The position numbers and the translations under genes are program-made. Shown here in pieces: positions 26,331-34,011 of a DNA stretch of 64,000 nucleotides; the first letter of the stretch is position 1; every line of letters begins with the position of its first letter. The stretch covers positions 1 through 64,000 of the forward strand of contig NZ_BOMS01000053.1 of NCBI RefSeq assembly GCF_016862315.1, written 5' to 3'. A model generated the notes under the pieces. That model was not told where the DNA came from and ran no database searches. It worked only from the letters and a program-made list of their open reading frames with translations. The DNA comes from Actinoplanes palleronii. GTDB lineage: Bacteria > Actinomycetota > Actinomycetes > Mycobacteriales > Micromonosporaceae.

Positions 26331-26348
26331 AAAACGTACGTACGGTTT
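26331..26348. promoter_or_regulatory. 18-bp palindrome, candidate TetR-type operator
   Basis: AAAaCGTACGTACGgTTT: a perfect 10-bp core CGTACGTACG plus matching AAA/TTT flanks with one mismatched pair. A plus-strand -10 (TAGGGT, 26320-26325) would start transcription inside the palindrome, and the reductase promoter lies 24 bp away on the other strand. No regulator gene is adjacent. Confidence 0.6.
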
Positions 26349-26363
26349 GCACAGGAGGCCGCC

Positions 26364-27125
26364 ATGTGGGACCCGACCGTCTACCGCCGCTTCGGCAACG
26401 AGCGCTCCCGCCCGTTCGCCGACCTGGTCGCCCGGATCGGCGCGACCGGGCCGCGGGCGGTGACCGACCTGGGCTGCGGCCCCGGTGAGCTGACCCGGAC
26501 CCTGGCCGAGCGCTGGCCGCAGGCCCGGGTGACCGGGATCGACTCCTCGCCCGAGATGATCGAGAAGGCGGCCGCCGAGCCCGGTGGCGTGGACTTCCGG
26601 CTCGGTGACATCGCCGGCTGGCGTCCCGGCCCGGACACCGACGTGGTGGTCACCAATGCCGCGCTCCAGTGGGTGCCCGGCCACCAGCAGATGCTCGCCC
26701 GCTGGGTGACCGAGCTGCCGTCCGGCGCCTGGCTGGCCGTGCAGGTGCCGGGCAACTTCGGCGCGCCCTCGCACCGGCTGCTGCGCGCCGTCGCCGAGGA
26801 GTTCGGGGTGGCCGGTGTGCTGCGCGAGTCGCCGGTGGACGACCCGGCCGACTACGCCGACCTGCTGGCCGGTGCCGGTCCCGGCGCCACGGTCGACGCC
26901 TGGGAGACCACGTACCTGCACCTGCTGCCCGACGACGGCGCGGAGCACCCGGTGCTGCGCTGGATGGAGGGCACCGCGCTGCGACCGGTCCGGGCGGCGC
27001 TGACCGAGCCGGCCTGGGCCGACTTCCGCACCGCGCTGCGCGGGCGGCTGGCACCGGCGTATCCGGTGCGACACGGCCGCGTGGCGTTTCCGTTCCGCCG
27101 TATCTTCGTGGTGGCTTCTATTTAG
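26364..27125 (+). CDS. tam: Trans-aconitate 2-methyltransferase-like protein
   Basis: A 253-residue SAM-dependent methyltransferase of the Tam type. It opens with the family's MWDPTVYRRFGNERSRPFAD and has motif I TDLGCGPGELTRTLAERWPQ (about 34-53), the acidic ribose contact in VTGIDSSPEMIE, and the NAALQWVPGH motif (about 97-106). The expected reaction is methyl-esterification of trans-aconitate, removing an inhibitor of aconitase. Start ATG 26364 has an AGGAGG site. The 18-bp palindrome upstream suggests repressor control. The deaminase gene follows 10 bp later. Confidence 0.88.
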   Translation: MWDPTVYRRFGNERSRPFADLVARIGATGPRAVTDLGCGPGELTRTLAERWPQARVTGIDSSPEMIEKAAAEPGGVDFRLGDIAGWRPGPDTDVVVTNAALQWVPGHQQMLARWVTELPSGAWLAVQVPGNFGAPSHRLLRAVAEEFGVAGVLRESPVDDPADYADLLAGAGPGATVDAWETTYLHLLPDDGAEHPVLRWMEGTALRPVRAALTEPAWADFRTALRGRLAPAYPVRHGRVAFPFRRIFVVASI

Positions 27126-27135
27126 GGGGAACCAC

Positions 27136-28158
27136 TTGACGGATCTGACGTCGTTCATCGCCGGCCTGCCGAAGGCCGAGTTGCACGTGCACCACGTGGG
27201 CTCGGCCTCCCCGCGGATCGTGGCCGAGCTGGCCGCCCGGCACGAGGGCAGCTCGCCGGTGCCGACCGACCCGGCGGCGCTCGAGAAGTATTTCGAGTTC
27301 CACGACTTCGCGCACTTCATCGAGGTCTACCTGAGCGTGGTCGACCTGATCCGGGACGCCGAGGACATCCGCCTGCTGACCTACGAGATCGCCCGGGAGC
27401 TCAGCCGCCAGCAGGTGCGGTACGCGGAGCTGACCGTCACGCCGTACTCCAGCGTGCGGCGGGGCATCCCGGCGCCGGCGTTCTGCGAGGCGATCGAGGA
27501 CGCCCGAGCCGGCGCCCGCCGCGACTTCGGCCTGGAGCTGGCGTGGTGCTTCGACATCCCGGGCGAGGCCGGGCTGCCGTCGGCCGAGGAGACGCTCCGG
27601 ATCGCCCTCGAGGAGCGGCCGGACGGGCTGGTCAGTTTCGGACTCGGCGGGCCCGAGATCGGGGTGCCGCGACCGCAGTTCAAGCCGTACTTCGACAAGG
27701 CGCGGGCGGCCGGGCTGCACAGCGTGCCGCACGCAGGGGAGACCACCGGCCCGGAGACGATCTGGGACGCCATCCGGGAGCTGGGCGCCGAACGGATCGG
27801 GCACGGCATCGCGGCCGCGCAGGACGAGCGGCTGATGGCCTACCTGGCCGAGCACCAGATCCCGCTGGAGGTCTGCCCGACCTCCAACCTGCGTACCCGA
27901 GCGGTCGCCGACCTGGCCGAGCACCCGATCGGGCGGCTCGTCGCGGCCGGCGTGCCGATCAGCGTGAACTCGGACGACCCGCCGATGTTCGGCACCACGC
28001 TGGAGCAGGAGTACGCGGTCGCCGCCGGCCTGCTCGGCCTGGACACGGCCGGCGTGGCCGAGCTGGCCCGGGACGCCGTCCGGCACAGCTTCCGATCCGA
28101 CGCCGGCAAGGCCGAGCTGCTCGCCGAGATCGACGCGTACCACGAGAACTACGGGTAG
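27136..28158 (+). CDS. Adenosine deaminase-family protein, possibly aminofutalosine deaminase
   Basis: A 340-residue zinc-dependent purine deaminase. The metal/catalytic residues are visible: HVH in KAELHVHHVGSASP (about 14-27), HAGET (about 199), RIGHGIAA (His about 222) and SVNSDDPPMFGT (about 276). The first motif lacks the LEGS glutamate region usual in housekeeping Add and matches instead, from memory, actinobacterial proteins shown to deaminate aminofutalosine in menaquinone synthesis, so substrate is open between adenosine and aminofutalosine. Start TTG 27136 has an AGGGGGA site. It is probably co-transcribed with tam. The stop overlaps the convergent 48-residue gene. Confidence 0.85.
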   Translation: MTDLTSFIAGLPKAELHVHHVGSASPRIVAELAARHEGSSPVPTDPAALEKYFEFHDFAHFIEVYLSVVDLIRDAEDIRLLTYEIARELSRQQVRYAELTVTPYSSVRRGIPAPAFCEAIEDARAGARRDFGLELAWCFDIPGEAGLPSAEETLRIALEERPDGLVSFGLGGPEIGVPRPQFKPYFDKARAAGLHSVPHAGETTGPETIWDAIRELGAERIGHGIAAAQDERLMAYLAEHQIPLEVCPTSNLRTRAVADLAEHPIGRLVAAGVPISVNSDDPPMFGTTLEQEYAVAAGLLGLDTAGVAELARDAVRHSFRSDAGKAELLAEIDAYHENYG

Positions 28159-28295
28159 AGCGGCTCCTGCAGGCAGGCCAGGATCACCACCGTACCGACG
28201 GTGAGAATGGCCAGCCAGCGCACCATCCGACGCCGGTTGAACCGGGCCGGATCCTCCTCCGGCTCGGTCTCCGGCCTACTCAGCAGATCAGGCAT
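28149..28295 (-). CDS. 48-residue single-pass membrane protein
   Basis: Small open frame from ATG 28295 with a GGAGAG site. It has an acidic head (MPDLLSRPETEPEEDPARF), a basic hinge (NRRRMVRW), one membrane helix (LAILTVGTVVILACL, about 28-42) and a short end (QEPLYP). It lies 31 bp downstream of the large secreted protein gene on the same strand, and its last codons overlap the convergent deaminase gene by 10 bp. Function unknown; the layout resembles small actinobacterial tail-anchored proteins. Confidence 0.6.
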   Translation of the reverse strand: MPDLLSRPETEPEEDPARFNRRRMVRWLAILTVGTVVILACLQEPLYP

Positions 28296-28326
28296 CGTCT
28301 TCTTCTCTCCTCGTCGATGAACGGCG

Positions 28327-30585
28327 TCAGGCCGGCGCCGCGGTCCAGCTCTGGTGCCGCTGCCCGGTGTCCGGCTCGAGAGCCAGCACCCGGTGCCAGC
28401 CGTACCGCTGGCTGCCGACGCCGATGGTGAGGTCGCCGGTCTCGGTACGCAGGGTGAAGCCGTAGTCGGACGCCTGCAGCCGCCAGTGGCTGCCGCCGGC
28501 GCTGGCACAGTCACCCTGCACCAGTGGCGCGCCGGCCACCGGAGTGCCACCCAGCGGCATCAGGCACTTGCCGCTGGCCCGGGAGACCAGCGTGTAACTA
28601 CCGGCCGCGCCGGCCGGGACGAGCTGCCACTGCTGCTGGTTGCCGCCGTCGGCCGGACCCAGCGTGGCCGGGGTGCCGTCGGCGGCGCGGGCCGCGTAGA
28701 GCTCGGCGGCGCCACCGGTGAGCGAGTTCGTCAGCACGAACCACGAGTTCTCCACCGGGCGGGCCGCCGGAGCGGTCCGCGCCGAGCCGGTCGCGTGGTA
28801 GCCGAGCGTCGCGCTCTTGATCTCCACACGGTACGTGGCGTCCGGCTTCAGGCCGATCAGCCGCGCCCGGGTCGCCTTGGTGGTGGCCACCGGCTTGCCG
28901 TCCACCGAGACCTCGTACTTCGCGTCGTCGGACGCGGCGCTCCAGGTCAGCCGGACCGACAGGCTGGTGGCGTCGCGGATCTCCAGCGCCGCCTGCACGC
29001 CGTCGCCGCCGGTCGGCGGCTGCGGTGCGCCGGCGTCCTGGTCGCCGGAGCCGTTCTCGGTGCGGGGCTGATAGGCGGCCGGCTCGGTGACCAGCGGCGA
29101 CGGCGAGCCGGAGCTGGCGCCGGGCAGCGGATCGGCCGGCGCCGAGGTGCTCGGCGCGGTGCTGGGCAGGGCCGGGGCGTCGCCGCTGCCGTCCTGAGCC
29201 TCGGCGCTCGGTGCCGGCGTCCCGCCGGCCGCAGCCGGGTCGGGCTGGGCCGGGTCACCGGCCGCCGCGGGGTCGACGCTCTCACCCGGTGCGGGTTGCA
29301 CCGCGCCCGGGACGTCCGGGATGTCGTCGCCACCGTCCGAGCGCAGCAGGAAGTCGCTGAGTGCGACGTTCCAGTTCTGGTCCAGGTAGCTGCCCGGCTT
29401 CGGGTTGGTGTTGAAGTAGTCGTCGTGGCCGCAGTCCAGGCGCACCTCGTGCGTCTTCGGGCAGGACTGCCGGACCGGCCGCCCGGACCGGTCCGGGCCG
29501 CAGAGCAGGTCGTAGTCGTCCAGGCAGCCGCCCGCGCCGGTGCCGTTCGGCGCGCCGTTGAGCACCGCGCCGAGCGCGTGGGTCAGCTCGCGAGCCGCCA
29601 CCGCCGAGCTCCAGCAGCCGGAGTCGACCCGGGAGTAGGACGGGCCGCCGTTGTTGCGGTTGGTCCGCCCCGGGCGCTTGTCGTCGACGTAGGTGGCGAT
29701 GCCGCAGTAGACGTTCGCGTCGGCGAACATCAGGTACTTGCGGTCGGTGCGGTTGTACCCGAGAGCGCCGAGCGCCTTGACGGTGCCGGTGAACGAATCG
29801 AGCGACCCGGGCGGCAGCTCCACCTCGGCGACCGCGACCGTGCACTCCGGCGTCGTCACGTACCGCACGTGCCGGGAGCCGCCGGTCTCACCCGCGCTGG
29901 CGTCGAAGATCGCGTCGACGCCGCCGGCCCAGGTGCGGAACGAGTTGACGAACGTGTTGTAGCGGGTGGCGGTGCCGGCCGCGTACAGATAGAGCATCTG
30001 CACCCGGCGGCCGCTCTGCCCGTCGCTCTCGCAGGCCACTCCGTCGCGGCCGAGCACGAAGTCGGCGTTGCCGGGCGCCGGGTCCGGGATCAGCGCCGGC
30101 GCCTCCGGGGTCAGCGCGCTGCCGCCCAGGTCGCGGGCGATCTCGGCGTCCGGCGGGACGACCACCGGCTGGACCACCCGGACGGTGCCGGGCAGCTTGG
30201 TGGCGGCGGTGACCGGTGCGACGTCCTTACGGACGGACAGGCCGGTGGGTGCCGCGTCCGGACCGTGCGTGCAGGTCTCGTCGAGCACCACGTACGACCC
30301 GGAGCACAGCGCGTCGGCCGCCACCGGCTTCAGCCCGTCGTAGACCAGGCCCTCGTCGGGGGCGTCCTTGGGCAGCGCGGTGAGCTGGAACGCGCCCGGG
30401 TCCGGAGCGGACGAGTGGCCGATCACGCTGGGCCCGACCACGCCACCGACCCCGAGCAGGGCGATGCCGAGCGCCACCGGAAGCATTCGGCTGGTTGCTG
30501 AGCGTGACTTCCGCGGCTTGTCGGTCTCGGCGCGGCGCCGCCCCTCGGGCGACCCACGGAACGCTGACCGGCGATGCGCGGGCAA
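28327..30585 (-). CDS. Large secreted protein: degenerate metalloprotease domain, fibronectin III, ricin-like lectin
   Basis: An exported protein of about 752 residues. A basic N-terminus and one hydrophobic segment (about 34-56) form the export signal. Residues about 90-415 resemble an actinobacterial secreted metalloprotease-like domain: AARELTHALGAV around 330-341 matches the HExxH site region, followed by Cys-rich CGHDDYFNTNPKPGSYL. The first His of HExxH is Arg332 here, so zinc catalysis is unlikely. A Pro/Ala/Ser linker (about 418-528), a fibronectin type III domain (about 533-605) and a ricin-type beta-trefoil (about 611-752, with LVSRASGKCLMPLGG) follow. TTG 30585 is set by GAGGAG five bases upstream. 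Confidence 0.8.
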   Translation of the reverse strand: MPAHRRSAFRGSPEGRRRAETDKPRKSRSATSRMLPVALGIALLGVGGVVGPSVIGHSSAPDPGAFQLTALPKDAPDEGLVYDGLKPVAADALCSGSYVVLDETCTHGPDAAPTGLSVRKDVAPVTAATKLPGTVRVVQPVVVPPDAEIARDLGGSALTPEAPALIPDPAPGNADFVLGRDGVACESDGQSGRRVQMLYLYAAGTATRYNTFVNSFRTWAGGVDAIFDASAGETGGSRHVRYVTTPECTVAVAEVELPPGSLDSFTGTVKALGALGYNRTDRKYLMFADANVYCGIATYVDDKRPGRTNRNNGGPSYSRVDSGCWSSAVAARELTHALGAVLNGAPNGTGAGGCLDDYDLLCGPDRSGRPVRQSCPKTHEVRLDCGHDDYFNTNPKPGSYLDQNWNVALSDFLLRSDGGDDIPDVPGAVQPAPGESVDPAAAGDPAQPDPAAAGGTPAPSAEAQDGSGDAPALPSTAPSTSAPADPLPGASSGSPSPLVTEPAAYQPRTENGSGDQDAGAPQPPTGGDGVQAALEIRDATSLSVRLTWSAASDDAKYEVSVDGKPVATTKATRARLIGLKPDATYRVEIKSATLGYHATGSARTAPAARPVENSWFVLTNSLTGGAAELYAARAADGTPATLGPADGGNQQQWQLVPAGAAGSYTLVSRASGKCLMPLGGTPVAGAPLVQGDCASAGGSHWRLQASDYGFTLRTETGDLTIGVGSQRYGWHRVLALEPDTGQRHQSWTAAPA

Positions 30586-30838
30586 AGCGTCTCCTCGTCG
30601 TGCGGTAACGCGTCGAGCGGGGACGCGGTGGGAGGGGGCCATGGGGTGCCCGCCCCCCACCACGCGGTGACTCCGCCGGCCGCGGCGATGGGGACGTGCT
30701 GCGGTGAGCGGCTCGGGGAGCCGGATGGGATCGGAGGGAACACTGCCAGGCCGGAAGAGCCAGGGGAACACTCTTAAAACAGATCTAAGCAACTCTTGTT
30801 CCGTCTGGGGGAGGAGTCCGTCAGGGGGCTTGCGCTAA

Positions 30839-32251
30839 CTACGTTTGCTGTCCTCGGCGGCGGCCGGACTCCCGGTCACGTGTCAACCGGCCCCGTCCGA
30901 CCAGGCCGAACCGGTTCGCCGCCTTGGGGGCGGCCTCCGCGTCGGCGATCAGCATCACCACGCTGGCCCCGCCCATCGCGGCGCGGTCCAGGCTGACCGA
31001 CCCGCCGGTGGACTGGGTCAGCCGATGGGCGATGTTCAGGCCCAGGCCGGTCGAGCCCTGCTGGCTCTGACCCCGGCGCAGCGCCTGCTCCGGGTCCGGG
31101 ATGCCCGGTCCGGCGTCGTCGACCCGCAGCGCCACCCAGCCGTCCCGGCGCGACAGCGCCACCTCGAACGACGTGCCCTGCGGGGTGTACCGGAACACGT
31201 TGCCGAGCACCGCGTCCAGCGCGGCGGCCAGCTCGGCCCGGGGCACCGGCACCGGGATGCGCATCTGCGCGCCGACCACACGGTACTGCCGGTCCTGGTC
31301 GCCGGCCAGCGCCGACCAGAAGGTCATGCGTTCCCGGACCACCTCGCTGGCGTCGCACAGGCCCTCCTCGGGGGTGGCCGCCACCTGCGCGGCGACCGCT
31401 TGCCGGGTGGTGTTGATCAGCTGGTTGACCTCGTCGTCGAGGGACGCGATGGCCTGCCGGATGCGCCGGATACCCCGCCGCCGGTCCACCTCGGCCGCGG
31501 AGAGGTCGATGATCTGGGTGTCGTCCGGGTCGAGCGCCTCGGCGTCCAGGCGCAGCGCGGTCAGCGGGGTGCGCAGCCGGTGTGACAGGTCGGCGACGAA
31601 CTCCCGCTCGTCGGTGCGCGCCGAGACCAGCCGGTCGGCCATCCGGTTGAACGCGTACCCGGCCTCGGCCAGCTCGCGCGGGCCGGACGGCTGGATGCGG
31701 ACGCCGAGGTCGCCGTCGCCGACCGCGAGCGCCGCGGCGACCAGGTTGTTGGCCGAGTCGACAGCGCCCCGGGCCAGCCGGTCGACCACTATCACCGAGC
31801 CGCCGACGAGCACTATCGCCAGCCCGAGCAGCAGCCACCAGTCGCGGGCGGTGTTCTCGCCCAGCGCGGAGTCCGGCACGAACGCCTCGATCACGTAGGA
31901 CTTGCCGCCCGCGGTGACCGGCTGCAGGCGCGCCACACCGCCGGGGACGTCGACGACGCTCGCCTCGGTCGCGGTCGCGGCCAGGTCGACCTGCCGGCCG
32001 GACACCCGTCCGCCGTCACCGGGCGCCAGGCCCGGGGTGTGCACGACGACGTCACCGGCCGCGGCGACCGCGGCGGCGACACCCTTCTGCCCGGCGCCGG
32101 CGACGATCGCGCCGGCCACCGTGGAGGTGGACCGGGTCGCGTCGGCCAGGGCCTGCTCCCGATGGTCGGAGCGCAGCCCCCAGCCCAGCGGGACGAGGAA
32201 GACCAGCGCGGCGACCGCGGTGGTGGCGGCGGTCGTGTACGCCAGCCGCAA
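30839..32251 (-). CDS. Sensor histidine kinase
   Basis: A membrane kinase of about 470 residues. The first membrane helix spans about 4-26 (TTAATTAVAALVFLVPLGWG), an extracytoplasmic sensor region about 30-155, and a second helix about 158-178. A HAMP-like region follows, then the phosphoacceptor helix EFVADLSHRLRTPLTALRLD (H-box His near 242). The ATPase domain has N-box NVFRYTPQG, G1 DDAGPGIPD and G2 GSTGLGLNIAHRL. TTG 32251 lies three bases after the response regulator stop, so the pair is co-transcribed. No ATG is available. The sensed signal is unknown. Confidence 0.9.
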   Translation of the reverse strand: MRLAYTTAATTAVAALVFLVPLGWGLRSDHREQALADATRSTSTVAGAIVAGAGQKGVAAAVAAAGDVVVHTPGLAPGDGGRVSGRQVDLAATATEASVVDVPGGVARLQPVTAGGKSYVIEAFVPDSALGENTARDWWLLLGLAIVLVGGSVIVVDRLARGAVDSANNLVAAALAVGDGDLGVRIQPSGPRELAEAGYAFNRMADRLVSARTDEREFVADLSHRLRTPLTALRLDAEALDPDDTQIIDLSAAEVDRRRGIRRIRQAIASLDDEVNQLINTTRQAVAAQVAATPEEGLCDASEVVRERMTFWSALAGDQDRQYRVVGAQMRIPVPVPRAELAAALDAVLGNVFRYTPQGTSFEVALSRRDGWVALRVDDAGPGIPDPEQALRRGQSQQGSTGLGLNIAHRLTQSTGGSVSLDRAAMGGASVVMLIADAEAAPKAANRFGLVGRGRLTRDRESGRRRGQQT

Positions 32252-32253
32252 CC

Positions 32254-32943
32254 TCAGTCCGGCGCCACCAACCGGAATCCGACCCCCCGCACGGTGCGCA
32301 GGTAGCGGGGCTTCGCCGCGGACTCGCCCAGTTTCCGGCGGAGCCAGTACAAATGCACGTCGATGGTCTGGTCCTCGCCGACCGACGGCTGTCGCCATAC
32401 CTCCTCCAACAGCTCACGACGGGAAACCACTCGGCCCGGACGGGCGGCGAGGTACGCCAGCAGGTCGAACTCCTTGCGGGTCAGCGCCAGCGTCTGGTCG
32501 CCGAGCACCGCGCTCCGCTCGCCGATGTCCACCCGCAGCTCGCCGACCTCGTGCACGGCGGGCTGGGCGGCGCGGCTGGCGCGGCCGACCCGGCGCAGCA
32601 CCGTGGAGATCCGGGCGTCCAGATGGGCGCCGGTGAACGGCTTGACCATGTAGTCGTCGGCGCCGGCCCGGAGCAGCCGCACGACGGTCTGCTCGTCGTC
32701 GCGCGCGGTGGCGATGATGATCGGCACGTCGGTGATCCCGCGCAGCATCCGCAGCGCGTCCGACCCGTCCAGGTCGGGCAGCCCGAGATCGAGGACCACC
32801 AGGTCGGGCGTCTCCGCGGCGACCCGGCGGAGCGCCTCGAGCGCGGTGCCGACGGCGTGCACGGCATGCCCCCGGTCGGCGAGCGAACGAAGCATGGCGC
32901 CACGCACGACATGATCGTCTTCGACGAGCAATACCGTGGCCAT
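32254..32943 (-). CDS. OmpR/PhoB-family response regulator
   Basis: A 229-residue two-domain regulator. The receiver domain has the acidic pair ED at residues 8-9, the phosphorylated Asp52 in VVLDLGLPD, Thr in IATARDDEQ and Lys102 in MVKPF. The C-terminal winged helix (about 130-227) carries LTRKEFDLLAYLAARPGRVV and the recognition region TIDVHLYWLRRKLGE ending in VRGVGFRL. Start ATG 32943 lies 6 nt after TACGGT (leaderless-type). It is the first gene of a minus-strand run: regulator, kinase, secreted lectin-like protein, small membrane protein. Confidence 0.95.
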   Translation of the reverse strand: MATVLLVEDDHVVRGAMLRSLADRGHAVHAVGTALEALRRVAAETPDLVVLDLGLPDLDGSDALRMLRGITDVPIIIATARDDEQTVVRLLRAGADDYMVKPFTGAHLDARISTVLRRVGRASRAAQPAVHEVGELRVDIGERSAVLGDQTLALTRKEFDLLAYLAARPGRVVSRRELLEEVWRQPSVGEDQTIDVHLYWLRRKLGESAAKPRYLRTVRGVGFRLVAPD

Positions 32944-32949
32944 GCGAAG

Positions 32950-32955
32950 ACCGTA
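32950..32955 (-). promoter_or_regulatory. -10 hexamer TACGGT, leaderless-type
   Basis: On the minus strand, TACGGT ends 6 nt before the response regulator ATG at 32943. Confidence 0.55.
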
Positions 32956-33003
32956 CTGGCTCCGACGGGCGAAACCTAAAGGGTCATGGAACGAGATGCT
33001 TTG

Positions 33004-33957
33004 ATGACAGTCAGTGATGGAATACGATCCGAAGTACCGATGTCATTCACTCTTTTTCCCCGTACGCGCCGGGACTTGGCGCTGGACAGCCTGGCCGGCC
33101 TCAGCGTCGGCGACGCCCTCGGAGCGCAGTACTTCGTGCCCGGAAATCATCCCGCCGACCTGCTCGACGCCCGGACACCCGACCCGCCCTGGGACTGGAC
33201 CGACGACACCGAGCAGGCGTGCTGCCTGGTCGCGACGCTCGGTGACGGCGACTTCGACCGGGACGGGTTCGCCGACCTGCTCGGCCGCCGCTTCGAGCCC
33301 TACCGCGGGTACGGCCCCGGCGCGGTGGTGATGCTGCGCCAGATCCGCGAGGGCCTGCCCTGGCCGATCGCGGCGGCCGCGGCCTTCGACGGACAGGGTT
33401 CCTGCGGCAACGGCGCGGCGATGCGGGCCGCCCCGCTGGGCGCCTGGCACGCCGACTCGCTGGCCCGGGCCGCGGCGCAGGGCAGCCGGGCCGCCGAGGT
33501 GACCCACGCGCACCCGGAGGGCATCGCCGGCGGGGTCGCGGTGACCGTGGCCGCGGCGTTCGCGGCGGCCGCCCGGCTCAACGGCCACCGGCCCGACCCG
33601 GGGCGCACACTGCTGGCCGCGGCGGCGCACACCGCGCCGAGCGTGGTCCGGGACGGGCTGACCACGGCGGCGGCCTGGCGCGGCGGCGTCCAGGAGGCGG
33701 CCGAACGGCTGGGCAACGGCGGGCAGGCGACCGCGCAGGACACCGTGCCGTTCGCGCTCTGGGTCGCCGACCGTTATCTGGACGACTTCCCGGCGGCCGT
33801 GGCGGCGTGCGTGGTGGCCGGCGGGGACGTGGACACCACCGCGGCGATCGCCGGGGGAGTGGTGGCGGCGTACACCGGGACCGCCGGGATCCCCGGCGCG
33901 TGGCTGGCCGGGCGCGAGCCGCTACCGGCGTGGCTGGCCGCCGAGAGCAGTGACTGA
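33004..33957 (+). CDS. ADP-ribosylglycohydrolase-family protein
   Basis: About 317 residues. The all-helical ADP-ribosylglycohydrolase fold is shown by LAGLSVGDALGAQY near the N-terminus, the first metal site DWTDDTEQA (about 64-72) and the second metal site VAGGDVDTTAAIAGGVVAAY (about 280-299), together binding two Mg ions. Such enzymes remove ADP-ribose from proteins, nucleic acids or small molecules; the target here is unknown. Start is uncertain: ATG 32986, 33004 or 33040 are all in frame, and the last fits the family's usual N-terminus best by length. Divergent from the two-component operon. Confidence 0.85.
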   Translation: MTVSDGIRSEVPMSFTLFPRTRRDLALDSLAGLSVGDALGAQYFVPGNHPADLLDARTPDPPWDWTDDTEQACCLVATLGDGDFDRDGFADLLGRRFEPYRGYGPGAVVMLRQIREGLPWPIAAAAAFDGQGSCGNGAAMRAAPLGAWHADSLARAAAQGSRAAEVTHAHPEGIAGGVAVTVAAAFAAAARLNGHRPDPGRTLLAAAAHTAPSVVRDGLTTAAAWRGGVQEAAERLGNGGQATAQDTVPFALWVADRYLDDFPAAVAACVVAGGDVDTTAAIAGGVVAAYTGTAGIPGAWLAGREPLPAWLAAESSD

Positions 33958-34011
33958 ATCACCGGCGGATAGCATCAGGACGCCTACATCACCTTCTGAA
34001 TGGAGATCACC

